Below, in pieces: positions 7,101 to 14,877 of a stretch of DNA of 45,526 bases. Made by a program: the position numbers and the translations under genes. Where the stretch lies: contig JAFTVW010000024.1 in NCBI GenBank assembly GCA_017465605.1, forward strand, positions 1 through 45,526, read 5' to 3'. Below the pieces are notes generated by a model. It was not told where the DNA came from and searched no databases. It saw only the letters and a program-made list of their open reading frames with translations. How positions within the stretch are numbered: position 1 is the first letter of the stretch; every line of letters begins with the position of its first letter. Source of the DNA: Alistipes sp. Its GTDB lineage: Bacteria; Bacteroidota; Bacteroidia; Bacteroidales; Rikenellaceae.

Positions 7101-8426
7101 TCAACCCTGTCCTTGCGAGCGATACTCTATGCGTTGTGCCGAATTTGGGTGAGCCTTAGTCTTAACCCGACGTGAGTATGCTTTGCCGCCAGCCTTGATA
7201 TATATTGTATTACCCTCGAAAGCAAACTCCTCGATTGCAGTTGAAGGTGAGCGAAGTATGGCCCTCACTCGGCCATTATGGTCGCACACCTGAATCCCCG
7301 ACACTGTTGCAACATACAAACACCCATCTGTGGCATATACCATACCCACCACATCGTTGTATTGGTGCAGAGGATTATGCAACCAATAGAATTGCTGACC
7401 GTTACGCTTGCGGCCTTTCTCGTCGATGGTAAAACTCACAAGCCAATCCGAAGCTCGCTCTGCCTGAGTCAAGACCTTTCCATCGGGCGACAGTGCCTTC
7501 TTGGGAGAGCGTTTTGGGAATTTACCCTCATAGGGCTGCCACCCCTGGTCATTGTCGGGAAGCATAGTTGCAAGCATATCGTTTTTGCTATGCCCTGCAT
7601 TGATGGGCTGGCCGTAATCTTTCCACAGATAGCGCATCGCATCGGGGAAGACCCGATTGGCGGTTTGGTTGCTATGAACGCAATCGTCCCAATATGGCAG
7701 AAAGTCGTATCCTGCAAACTCCAACGCTGTACCCATCAATCGGTTATACTCGTACCAATGACCAAAGATTGGATTCCACACATCGCGGCTACCATCGTGG
7801 ATATATATACGCAACGGTAGCGGCTCGGTCTTGCGCACTAGAGCTGGGAGCTCATTTCCTCCTCGCATTGCAACAAACGTTCCGACCGTTGTGAATACTC
7901 GCCTAAACAAATCGGGGCGAAACCACGCTGCCGAGAAGGCAGCAATACCGCCACTGCTCGAACCTGCAATGGCGTGGTCGTCGGCATCAGGCGAGATTCG
8001 TATTTCACCACCATCGGCGAGCCTATGCGCCACGACGTGCGGCAGCAATTCGTCGATTAGAAACGCAGCAAACCGACCATCGGTACGGTCGAACTCATTG
8101 CTGCGATTGTATCGCACAACTTTACCTTTGGCATCATACACGCGGCCGGGCTCCAAAAACAGACCTATCGTCACAGGCATCTGCCCCTCGGCTATCAATT
8201 TATCCATTACCGCAGGTGCATTGTAAGCAATGCCGTCGAGGCCGACATAAAGACAAGCCTCGCTTCGGCCATCGTACTCACGCGGGATATAAATTTTGTA
8301 GCGATGCAACGTACCCGGGTAGAGTTTTGAATTGGTCAAACTATCGCTAATAATCGTACCCCGATACTGCGCAGATGCGGTTGTGCAGAATAAAACAAGA
8401 GTAAATAGAAGGAATATGCGCTTCAT
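7101..8426 (-). CDS. Secreted esterase (esterase D/enterochelin esterase family) with C-terminal propeller-like region
   Basis: The 441-residue protein has a signal peptide (1-19, cut after ASA). Residues about 35-275 resemble the putative esterase family of alpha/beta hydrolases: HRYKIYIPREYDG, LYVGLDG, FLIDELLPHV and the nucleophile elbow GSSSGG at 155-160 with Ser157 as probable nucleophile. A downstream HDGSRDVWN is a plausible Asp site and a later DDCVHSNQ a plausible His. Residues about 300-420 (DGKVLTQAE, YATDGCLYVATVSGIQVCDHNGRV) look like SMP-30/gluconolactonase-type beta-propeller repeats, a combination known from Bacteroidota carbohydrate-ester enzymes. An ester of a plant glycan is a reasonable but inferred substrate. 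The promoter at 8452 is consistent with single-gene transcription. Confidence 0.8.
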   Translation of the reverse strand: MKRIFLLFTLVLFCTTASAQYRGTIISDSLTNSKLYPGTLHRYKIYIPREYDGRSEACLYVGLDGIAYNAPAVMDKLIAEGQMPVTIGLFLEPGRVYDAKGKVVRYNRSNEFDRTDGRFAAFLIDELLPHVVAHRLADGGEIRISPDADDHAIAGSSSGGIAAFSAAWFRPDLFRRVFTTVGTFVAMRGGNELPALVRKTEPLPLRIYIHDGSRDVWNPIFGHWYEYNRLMGTALEFAGYDFLPYWDDCVHSNQTANRVFPDAMRYLWKDYGQPINAGHSKNDMLATMLPDNDQGWQPYEGKFPKRSPKKALSPDGKVLTQAERASDWLVSFTIDEKGRKRNGQQFYWLHNPLHQYNDVVGMVYATDGCLYVATVSGIQVCDHNGRVRAILRSPSTAIEEFAFEGNTIYIKAGGKAYSRRVKTKAHPNSAQRIEYRSQGQG

Positions 8427-8451
8427 AGTCTGTTGTGTTTAGGTATAAAAA

Positions 8452-8482
8452 CAAAGTTACTACAAACAATGCGAACTGACAA
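8452..8482 (-). promoter_or_regulatory. Putative promoter for the esterase gene
   Basis: The minus strand has TAACTTTG (8452-8459) with TTG about 20 bases upstream (8480-8482). It is 26 bases before the ATG at 8426. Confidence 0.6.
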
Positions 8483-8490
8483 CTATCACC

Positions 8491-8518
8491 ACAAAAAAAG
8501 AGCCCCGAAGGACTCTTA
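8491..8518 (-). terminator. Terminator of the 6-bladed propeller gene
   Basis: On the minus strand, AAGAGTCC pairs with GGGCTCTT (one G-U) around a TTCG tetraloop and is followed by seven T's. It lies 18-45 bases after the stop at 8536. Confidence 0.9.
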
Positions 8519-8535
8519 ATTCAGACTGACTTTGG

Positions 8536-9606
8536 CTATTTCAGTAAATCGCCCACATTCTCGATAATGCACATATTTGTCCAATCGTCACCCTCGTTGA
8601 AGAAATACATCTTGTCGCCCTCATAAAGAATTCCTAAAACTACGGAGCTACTTTGTGTATTATATACCTTGCTTTTGCCACTCTTCAAATTGCATACGGC
8701 AAGATAATCCTTCCTTTTATGACGATATGTGAATGTAAGGTAATTCTTTGTAAGATTTATATTTCGAATATAGCGACCTTCTGATTTTGCTCTATTAATC
8801 AAAGCCTTCTCTTCGGCTACTGTGGAAAATTCATCATAGAACATTCCGTCAAAACCTATTTTAAGTGCATTTGTCACCTTGAACCTTGAATCTATATTAT
8901 ATATATAGCCAAATTGCTCCAAATTGGCACTATTACCAAAAGTAAAATAAAAACATGTACCCCACAAAGAGGTCTTGATCACATCTTCTCCAACATACTC
9001 CACAAACTTGAAATTCTTATCATAACGGGCAAGTATGGGCAGAAATTCATCTTCATTATCAGTAATAGTTGCCAATTGTGCAAGATAGCCATCACCGAGA
9101 GGATCTATATTCAAAAGAGAAGATTTTTCACTTGGTTTCTTAATCTCATACTCGGCTACAAACTTTCCTTCGGGAGTGAATTTCAAAATCCTGAGTCTAG
9201 AATCCAAGACATAGATATAACCATCTTTAACCCAAACATTACGATGAGTACCACCAGAAAGCTCATACTGGGCATTACCCGTTTGGGTAATGGTATTTAC
9301 ATATTCGCCCTTGCGATTATAAACCATAATTTTATTAAGTCCAGCCTGTGCAAGATATGAACCGATAAGGAATTTATCTCCAAACGGATATGGAGGTGTA
9401 GGCATATACCCCACCAGATTTTTCATATCTTCACCCGGATCGAATTTAATCTTCGGGAGATTGTCAATATTCAAAATCTCGATATTGTCGGTTTTAATAT
9501 CAATCGTCATTAATTTGTCTGACTTTGCTTGGGCATATACGTCTGAAATCGCACAAATCATCATTCCAGCAAAGATTGTGGTTGTAAGCAAAAATAGTCT
9601 TTTCAT
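8536..9606 (-). CDS. 6-bladed beta-propeller family secreted protein
   Basis: ATG 9606 is chosen because it begins a normal signal peptide (MKRLFLLTTTIFAGMMICAI...AQA); a reading to 9657 adds 17 residues without purpose. The mature protein (about 320 residues) shows repeated four-stranded blade patterns such as NKIMVYNRKGEYVNTI, DGYIYVLDSRLRILKFTPEGKFV and LAVCNLKSGKSKVY. These are typical of the Bacteroidota 6-bladed propeller (NHL-like) family. Members are often encoded near SusC/D or in isolation and their ligands are mostly unknown. Base composition is more AT-rich than the neighbouring genes. It is transcribed alone from a strong promoter at 9698 to a terminator at 8491. The leader contains a run of nine C (9675-9683). 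Confidence 0.75.
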   Translation of the reverse strand: MKRLFLLTTTIFAGMMICAISDVYAQAKSDKLMTIDIKTDNIEILNIDNLPKIKFDPGEDMKNLVGYMPTPPYPFGDKFLIGSYLAQAGLNKIMVYNRKGEYVNTITQTGNAQYELSGGTHRNVWVKDGYIYVLDSRLRILKFTPEGKFVAEYEIKKPSEKSSLLNIDPLGDGYLAQLATITDNEDEFLPILARYDKNFKFVEYVGEDVIKTSLWGTCFYFTFGNSANLEQFGYIYNIDSRFKVTNALKIGFDGMFYDEFSTVAEEKALINRAKSEGRYIRNINLTKNYLTFTYRHKRKDYLAVCNLKSGKSKVYNTQSSSVVLGILYEGDKMYFFNEGDDWTNMCIIENVGDLLK

Positions 9607-9697
9607 AATTACAGGTTTTAAGTTTGTCATTACATTAGTATTCAAAGGGGATAACACTAATTCTCACCGAATTACCCCCCCCCGCTCTTTCATATGA

Positions 9698-9729
9698 CAA
9701 AGTTAATATTGTTGTACGAAATTTCCAAA
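9698..9729 (-). promoter_or_regulatory. Promoter for the 6-bladed propeller gene
   Basis: The minus strand has TTTG (9726-9729), 20 bases, then TAACTTTG (9698-9705). This is a near-perfect Bacteroidota housekeeping promoter, about 92 bases before the ATG. Confidence 0.8.
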
Positions 9730-9794
9730 TATTTTATCAGAAAATTTTAGCATTTTTTTTTGATGCGTACAACGGGAGCCTATAAACGAATAAA

Positions 9795-9840
9795 AAAGAT
9801 GGGAGTGTCTAACAAGTTTTTTAGACACTCCCTTTTTGTT
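9795..9840. terminator. Bidirectional terminator downstream of adk 3' UTR
   Basis: GGGAGTGTCT (9801-9810) pairs with AGACACTCCC (9823-9832). T runs flank it on both strands. On the minus strand it would end the adk transcript after structured elements C2 and C1. Confidence 0.85.
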
Positions 9841-9841
9841 A

Positions 9842-9961
9842 GGAGTTGTATAACATGAGGGATTTCAAGACTTGCGTAGCCCGAAAAAGCGCAGTTTACT
9901 CGGTGTAAATGAGCATTTTGAGGGCAAGTGTAACGTAGAAATCACCTTGTTAGACAACTTC
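9842..9961 (-). repeat. Structured 3'-UTR element, copy C1
   Basis: The left arm TTGTATAACATGAGGGATTTC (about 9846-9866) pairs with GAAATCACCTTGTTAGACAA on the right. The middle helix is ACTTGC/GCAAGT plus GCCC/GGGC. The apical hairpin is GTTTAC/GTAAAT, replacing GCATAC/GTATGT of copies A, B and C2 while keeping the pairing. Confidence 0.8.
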
Positions 9962-9992
9962 AATTCTCGTAAAATCTCCAACTGATGGAGGT

Positions 9993-10107
9993 CATATAAT
10001 GTAGGCTATTTTGGGGCTGCTCGAAGGCAAGAGAATCCGCAGCATACCAACGTATGTGAGGATTCGAGAACAAGGCAGACGCCAAAAGAGCCACATTAGA
10101 TGAATTT
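9993..10107 (-). repeat. Structured 3'-UTR element, copy C2
   Basis: The left arm TAATGTAGGCTATTTTGG pairs with CCAAAAGAGCCACATTA. The middle helix is GAATCC/GGATTC and the apical hairpin GCATAC/GTATGT. Its edge overlaps the last codons of adk. Confidence 0.8.
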
Positions 10108-10683
10108 TTATCGGTTAGCGTCAATAGCCGCACATATACGCTCAAACACCTCGTCCATAGTACCCACTCCATCAATAGCAACATACTTACCTTGCTTTGA
10201 ATAGTGGTCAGCTACGATGGCTGTCTGCTCGCGATAAACAGAGATACGGTTGCGGATAACATCTTCCGATGCATCGTCGGCACGACCCGAATCCTTACCA
10301 CGCAACAAGATACGCTTCACCAACTCCTCCTCTGGTACGTCCATATAGACCATCACGTTCACGCTCTCGCCACTCTCGGCCAAGATGCGGTCGAACTCCT
10401 CGGCCTGAGCTGTTGTACGGGGGAAACCATCGAAGATATTACCAGCAGTATCTTTATGCTCGGCCATATAGTTGCGAATCATTCCGATTACGATTGAATC
10501 GGGAGCCAACTTACCAGCCTCGATATACTCCTGCATACTCTTACCAAGCTCCGTACCGCGTGAAATCTCACCACGAATTACCTCGCCCGTAGAGATGTGA
10601 TTGATGTTATACTTCTCCTTGATGCGCACAGCCTGAGTACCCTTACCGCAGCCGGGTGCGCCAAACAAAATAATATTAAGCAT
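10108..10683 (-). CDS. adk: Adenylate kinase
   Basis: The 191-residue enzyme catalyses ATP + AMP to 2 ADP in the cytoplasm. It shows the Walker A loop GAPGCGKGT (residues 8-16), the AMP-binding STGE and GFPRT motifs, and RADDASEDVIRNR in the position of the LID arginines. It is the short-LID type without zinc-binding cysteines, as usual in Bacteroidota. A TAATTTTG box at 10718-10725 is the probable promoter. The last two codons and the TAA stop fall inside the conserved edge of structured element C2, so the final residues may have been set by insertion of that element. Two elements and then a terminator form the 3' UTR. Confidence 0.97.
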   Translation of the reverse strand: MLNIILFGAPGCGKGTQAVRIKEKYNINHISTGEVIRGEISRGTELGKSMQEYIEAGKLAPDSIVIGMIRNYMAEHKDTAGNIFDGFPRTTAQAEEFDRILAESGESVNVMVYMDVPEEELVKRILLRGKDSGRADDASEDVIRNRISVYREQTAIVADHYSKQGKYVAIDGVGTMDEVFERICAAIDANR

Positions 10684-10717
10684 AATTATTGTGTTTATTA
10701 TTTAACCTAACCAATGC

Positions 10718-10725
10718 CAAAATTA
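10718..10725 (-). promoter_or_regulatory. adk: Putative adk promoter
   Basis: The minus strand reads TAATTTTG, matching TAnnTTTG, about 35 bases upstream of the ATG. No clear -33 element was found. Confidence 0.45.
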
Positions 10726-10831
10726 CAAAATCTTACTTGAAAATAACTCTTTTCCAGCAACATTTTTTCAAGTATTCTGCCACAAAGGTAGCATTTTCGC
10801 CACATAAGGCTCAATAGCCACAACTTTTTGC

Positions 10832-10839
10832 TAACTTTG
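10832..10839 (+). promoter_or_regulatory. Putative promoter for the lipoprotein at 10862
   Basis: TAACTTTG matches the -7 consensus, 22 bases before the ATG. Confidence 0.55.
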
Positions 10840-10861
10840 CATCAAACAAAAGAGATTTTCT

Positions 10862-11548
10862 ATGAGACAACATATATTTTTCGCCGCCACACTTTTGCTT
10901 TTGCTATGCCCATCGTGCAATAGAGAACTCCCCACGCAGAGCGTTGCAGGATATATCGTAAGAGCTGACTTGGAGCAAGCGATTGTGGTCGAGGTGACCG
11001 ACTCGGCCTCGGTGAAATTACCCTCGCCCCGCAAGATGAATTTTGCGATTGACGACAACACAATCTACGAGAGCAATGGCGTTATCGAAGGCAACATCGT
11101 AGAAGTGGTATATCAACCCGCACACCAGCAGACAACATTCACGGCACTCGAAATCACCACCGACGACACCTTTCCGCGAGCATTGGGTCGTTGGAGCAAC
11201 GGTGAACACAACAGATTCAAAATCGACATCGAGCTACTGCCAAACGGCAAGATAGCCCAGCATCTACCCTCACAGACCGTAGAGTTCAAGCAATGGCAAC
11301 TCTCGGAGCGAGAGGATACCATCACAATATCGGGCGAGGTATCGTTGCCACCCATCATCGAAGAGCGTTCCAAAAAGACGGCATCGAAACCCGACAGCAA
11401 AAACGCCGACGAGCAGGAGTCTCTGCCCCCTGCCCGACGCAAAATGGAATTTACAACAACGGCCGCCATTGGAATTGATGGCGACCGCAGAACCCTTACC
11501 ATTCTGACCGACAAAAAAGGTCAATCGGTATTATATCGCAACGAGTAG
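10862..11548 (+). CDS. Lipoprotein of unknown function
   Basis: The 228-residue protein has a lipoprotein signal ending LLCPSC (Cys19). I do not recognise the family with certainty. The middle part (DTFPRALGRWSNGEHNRFKIDIELLPNGKIAQH) resembles lipocalin-like domains of Bacteroidota lipoproteins, with WxxxEHNRF and a later KQWQLSEREDTITI beta-hairpin. A charged Lys/Ser/Glu linker lies near residues 165-190. It is transcribed alone, with a heptamer repeat just after its stop, and is convergent with thiL. Confidence 0.65.
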   Translation: MRQHIFFAATLLLLLCPSCNRELPTQSVAGYIVRADLEQAIVVEVTDSASVKLPSPRKMNFAIDDNTIYESNGVIEGNIVEVVYQPAHQQTTFTALEITTDDTFPRALGRWSNGEHNRFKIDIELLPNGKIAQHLPSQTVEFKQWQLSEREDTITISGEVSLPPIIEERSKKTASKPDSKNADEQESLPPARRKMEFTTTAAIGIDGDRRTLTILTDKKGQSVLYRNE

Positions 11549-11553
11549 AGCTC

Positions 11554-11595
11554 GGCACTCGGCAATAGGCAATAGGCAATAGGCACTCGGCACCC
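11554..11595. repeat. Heptamer tandem repeat (GGCAATA/GGCACTC)
   Basis: Six consecutive 7-base units are present: GGCACTC, three of GGCAATA, GGCACTC and GGCACCC, with degenerate units continuing to about 11613. It lies between the convergent lipoprotein and thiL genes. No terminator was recognised in this gap. Confidence 0.85.
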
Positions 11596-11648
11596 TGTAC
11601 CCTGCACCCAGCACTAACGGCCTTACTCCGCATTGCCAAAGTTTGGAT

Positions 11649-12680
11649 TTAATCCTTAAATCCTTGCGCGCGAAGTTTGATGTCGCTACCATCGGGAGTA
11701 ACCAAATAGGCTCCCGTTGATTCGCGTGTGATGTGACCCACAACATCAACCACACCCAAACGCATCACCTGCTCCTGCATTGCAAGCGGCACGGTGAACA
11801 TCAACTCGTAATCCTCGCCACCATTCAAAGCCGCCACCACAGGGTCTATATGCATCTCCTCGGCAAGCTGGGTTGTCTGCTTGGCAATGGGTATGCGGTC
11901 AAGGTAGATTCTCGCACCACATTTAGAAGCCTTACAAATCTGCAATACCTCGCTGGCCAAGCCGTCCGAGAGGTCAATCATCGAGGTCGGCACAATCTTC
12001 TCCTCGGCCAACAAATCTATGATATCCTTGCGGGCACGGGGTTTCAGATAGCTCTGCAACAGATATTCATACCCCTTGAACTGCGGCTCGGGATTCTCAA
12101 CATTCGATAGCACGCGCTTCTCGCGCTCCAAGAGTTGCAGGCCCATATACGCAGCACCCAAATTGCCCGTAATACAAATCAAGTCGTTGAACTGCGCACC
12201 GCTGCGATAGCTTATCTGCTTACGCTTGGCGCGACCTATGGCCGTAATGTTAATCACAAGGCCCGTCATCGATGCCGACGTATCGCCACCCACCAAATCT
12301 ACACCCAGCTCCTTGCAGGCAAAGGCCATACCCTCGTACAAATCCTCCAACGCCTCAACGGGTATCTTCGACGATACGCCGAGCGAAAGGATAATCTGTT
12401 CAGGGCGGGCGTTCATTGCCAATATATCGCTCACGCCGACCGTCGCGGCCTTATATCCGAGGTGCTTCAACGGAAAGTAGGTTAAATCGAAATCGATTCC
12501 CTCCAACAACGAATCGGTCGAGATAACTATTCCATCATCACGACCTGCGGCCACCACAGCGGCATCGTCGCCCACACCTCGGAGGGTGGTTTTGTTTGCA
12601 GGTGAAAAATCCTTTGTAAGATGGTCAATCAATCCGAACTCTCCCAGCTCGGCAATCTCGGTACGCTTTCTCTGGCTCAT
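11649..12680 (-). CDS. thiL: Thiamine-monophosphate kinase
   Basis: The 343-residue enzyme phosphorylates thiamine monophosphate to thiamine diphosphate with ATP, the last step of cofactor synthesis. The family motifs are visible: GEFGLIDHL near the start, GVGDDAAVV (about 36-44), STDSLLEGIDF with the metal aspartates, GGDTS (about 131) and, towards the C-terminus, IDLSDGLASE and GGEDYEL. The length is usual. No other thiamine gene is nearby, so ThiL acts from a separate locus. A TATCTTTG box lies about 20 bases upstream of its ATG, with heptamer repeats behind it. Confidence 0.95.
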   Translation of the reverse strand: MSQRKRTEIAELGEFGLIDHLTKDFSPANKTTLRGVGDDAAVVAAGRDDGIVISTDSLLEGIDFDLTYFPLKHLGYKAATVGVSDILAMNARPEQIILSLGVSSKIPVEALEDLYEGMAFACKELGVDLVGGDTSASMTGLVINITAIGRAKRKQISYRSGAQFNDLICITGNLGAAYMGLQLLEREKRVLSNVENPEPQFKGYEYLLQSYLKPRARKDIIDLLAEEKIVPTSMIDLSDGLASEVLQICKASKCGARIYLDRIPIAKQTTQLAEEMHIDPVVAALNGGEDYELMFTVPLAMQEQVMRLGVVDVVGHITRESTGAYLVTPDGSDIKLRAQGFKD

Positions 12681-12700
12681 AGAATAGAAATTATTTTACG

Positions 12701-12748
12701 CAAAGATACAGATTAATTCAAAAATCAAAATTCAAAATTCAAAATTGT
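12701..12748 (-). promoter_or_regulatory. thiL: thiL promoter with AATTTTG heptamer repeat over the -33 region
   Basis: On the minus strand a -7 box TATCTTTG (12701-12708) is preceded by repeated AATTTTG/ATTTTGA units (about 12718-12748). These place a TTTG every seven bases across the -33 region. The same arrangement occurs at 16855-16908. Confidence 0.65.
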
Positions 12749-12886
12749 TGCCCTTATTCTCACGATTTCAGCCATAGCGATATCGAAAAGTCTATTTTTC
12801 AAAAAAATCTGCACCCGATTTCGTCTTTTTTGCTAATTTCACGTCATATAGTCAAACGCAGCGTTTGAAATATAAACATTTACATT

Positions 12887-13372
12887 ATGAAACTTAACTC
12901 AAACAACAATATCGAACAACTTGCCGAGTGGATAGATGAGTGGCAGGAGCAGCTATTTCGCTACGCCTTCTATCGCGTGGGTAATCGTAGCGATGCCGAA
13001 GATGTTGTACAAGATGCCCTTCTGAAAATAGCATCTACCACAACACCCATCAGCAATCCAAAGGCATATCTTTTCCGCATAGTCGCGAATGGTTGTGTGG
13101 ATTCTCTGCGACAAAAATCTCTATTGCAACCTCTGCAAGAGAGAATCCCTGCCACTTCATATAGCGAAGAGATGGAGGCCCAAGAGGAGTTCAAGCGCAT
13201 CGAGCGACTGCTATCCCGCCTACCCGAGCAACAAAGCGAGGTAATCCGCCTGCACATACACGCAGGATTAAAGTTTACCGAGATTGCCGAGACGTTGGAG
13301 CAACCCGTAACAACTATCAAAAGCCGATTTGCGAGCGGCATAGAGAAATTAAAACAACAATTTATCAATTAA
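12887..13372 (+). CDS. ECF-type RNA polymerase sigma factor
   Basis: The 161-residue protein has both ECF regions. Region 2 spans about residues 18-85 (LFRYAFYRVGNRSDAEDVVQDALLKI, PKAYLFRIVANGCVD). Region 4 spans about 105-158 (LLSRLPEQQSEVIRLHI, LKFTEIAETLEQPVTTIKSR). Such factors redirect RNA polymerase to a small regulon and are usually held by a membrane anti-sigma factor. The gene 20 bases downstream encodes a single-pass membrane protein and is the likely partner. Neither a FecR-like sensor nor a SusC/D pair is adjacent, so this is not the common glycan-uptake arrangement. Confidence 0.93.
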   Translation: MKLNSNNNIEQLAEWIDEWQEQLFRYAFYRVGNRSDAEDVVQDALLKIASTTTPISNPKAYLFRIVANGCVDSLRQKSLLQPLQERIPATSYSEEMEAQEEFKRIERLLSRLPEQQSEVIRLHIHAGLKFTEIAETLEQPVTTIKSRFASGIEKLKQQFIN

Positions 13373-13391
13373 ACCCCAAAACACGCGCCTT

Positions 13392-14639
13392 ATGAAAAAG
13401 CAAGAATATTCAACCTCAGATGAGCAGATTATCCAGATGCTCACACCGAAAGTAGAAGTAACTCCGTCGGCAGACCTGCGCGAGAGAATTCTCAATGCGG
13501 CACAAGCCGCTGGCCAGCAGACATCTGCGCCACAAAAGCGACACACAAGACCTCGCATTAGCTATTGGTTGGGAGCTATCGGCTCGGTCGCAGCAGTTGT
13601 TGCAGTAGCGATAACAATGACGCTGAACACCCCAGCTTACGCAGCACGCAAGTATTTTTCAAATGCCTTAATCGCAGTACAAGATGCAAAGACAATGGTA
13701 ATGAAATTAAAGGTGCGCACCGAGTCCGACGAGCCAATAGATTACATCAATCCCTCGCTCGGCTTCACCCCCGCAACTGTCAAAGTAATATACGGTGAGC
13801 CAATGCTGTGGTGCATCGAAAAAGAGAATGGCCGCACATTACTATATAAAGGAGCCGACAAGGCTGGCGATTATGTATATCAATGGATAGGAGGCAAAGA
13901 TGGGAATATGGGTTGGAAACAAAATCCCGAAGGATATGTTAACGGAGATTTGGCAATTATGCTTGACCCTCGTCTGCTGCTTAACGCCGAGAGCCGCCTT
14001 GCAGAAGATCGCAAAGGAACAAAATACGAGATTCTCGACAATGGAGAGTTGGTTATCGTCAGAGCCTCGACAACAGCACAAGGCAACTACTCTCAGAGCG
14101 ATTATATGATGAACACATCTTTGGCCGAGGCCAACACGATTAGAGTATATTCGTTTGCAAAGAGAACAGGAGAGCTTGTGCAGATGCGAATCGACTTTGT
14201 GGTTGACGACAAGCCTATCACGGTTATCGAAACCCAAAGCATCGCCTACGATGAACCGCTGACTCCCAATGATTTGTCGAACAAAGACCTCAGCACGATT
14301 TCGTTCCAGCAGTTAGATATTGCTAAATCTGCTTCGTCACCACTTGCAGGCATCACCGCCGATGAGGCTGCCAAGATAATTTTGCAGGCAATGAAGAGTT
14401 GGGACAAAGAGATTTTAGGAACTGCAATGGCCTACTACGGGGATTATATACCTAAATTGGAATCTATCTATAAAGGATTAGAGGTAAAATCGATAGGAAA
14501 GTCATTCTCATCGGGATTGTACCCGGGCAAATTCGTAAAGTGTAAGGTTATCTTGGCCGATGGTCGCAAAGAGACCTTGACACTCGCACTCCGCAACGAC
14601 AATAAGAATAAGGTATGGCTTCTTGACGGAGGTCTATAA
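13392..14639 (+). CDS. Putative anti-sigma factor with large periplasmic domain
   Basis: The 415-residue protein has a cytoplasmic N-terminal segment of about 55 residues, one transmembrane helix (about 57-77) and a long exported part. The N-terminal segment (EQIIQMLTPKVEVTPSADLRERIL) lacks the His/Cys residues of zinc-binding anti-sigma domains. The exported part (about 80-310) has the beta-rich pattern of LolA/MucB-like folds (YFSNALIAVQDAKTMVMKLKV, MLDPRLLLNAESR). The last 100 residues (ITADEAAKIILQAMKSWDKEIL...KVWLLDGGL) look like an NTF2-like DUF4878-type domain. Gene order and topology make it the probable antagonist of the sigma factor upstream. The signal it senses is unknown. Confidence 0.65.
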   Translation: MKKQEYSTSDEQIIQMLTPKVEVTPSADLRERILNAAQAAGQQTSAPQKRHTRPRISYWLGAIGSVAAVVAVAITMTLNTPAYAARKYFSNALIAVQDAKTMVMKLKVRTESDEPIDYINPSLGFTPATVKVIYGEPMLWCIEKENGRTLLYKGADKAGDYVYQWIGGKDGNMGWKQNPEGYVNGDLAIMLDPRLLLNAESRLAEDRKGTKYEILDNGELVIVRASTTAQGNYSQSDYMMNTSLAEANTIRVYSFAKRTGELVQMRIDFVVDDKPITVIETQSIAYDEPLTPNDLSNKDLSTISFQQLDIAKSASSPLAGITADEAAKIILQAMKSWDKEILGTAMAYYGDYIPKLESIYKGLEVKSIGKSFSSGLYPGKFVKCKVILADGRKETLTLALRNDNKNKVWLLDGGL

Positions 14640-14661
14640 TAGAAGTTACATAACAACAAAG

Positions 14662-14690
14662 TAGGGCAAGCAGACAACTTGCCCTATATT
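14662..14690 (+). terminator. Terminator of the ECF sigma operon
   Basis: TAGGGCAAG (14662-14670) pairs with CTTGCCCTA (14678-14686) and is followed by a short T-rich stretch. Confidence 0.75.
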
Positions 14691-14710
14691 TTATGCAGAA
14701 ATAACCACAC

Positions 14711-14749
14711 ACAAAAAAAAGCAAGACCCCTGTAAAGGAATCTTGCTCT
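14711..14749 (-). terminator. Terminator of the rpsF-rpsR-rplI operon
   Basis: On the minus strand AGCAAGA pairs with TCTTGCT across a 14-base loop with further pairing, followed by eight T's. It lies just after structured element D. Confidence 0.8.
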
Positions 14750-14761
14750 AAACATATTTTG

Positions 14762-14877
14762 CTTGTATTAAAGTGGCTTTTCAAGGCTTGCGAAGATTTC
14801 AAAAGCGGAGTTTACTCGTCGTAAATGAGCATTTTGAAATTGAGCGTAACGCCGAAAAGACCTTTAAGACAACAAAA
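14762..14877 (-). repeat. Structured 3'-UTR element, copy D
   Basis: TTGTATTAAAGTGGCTTTTC pairs with GAAAAGACCTTTAAGACAA. The middle helix is GATTTCAAAA/TTTTGAAATT and the apical hairpin GTTTAC/GTAAAT. It fills the space between the rplI stop and the operon terminator. Confidence 0.8.
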
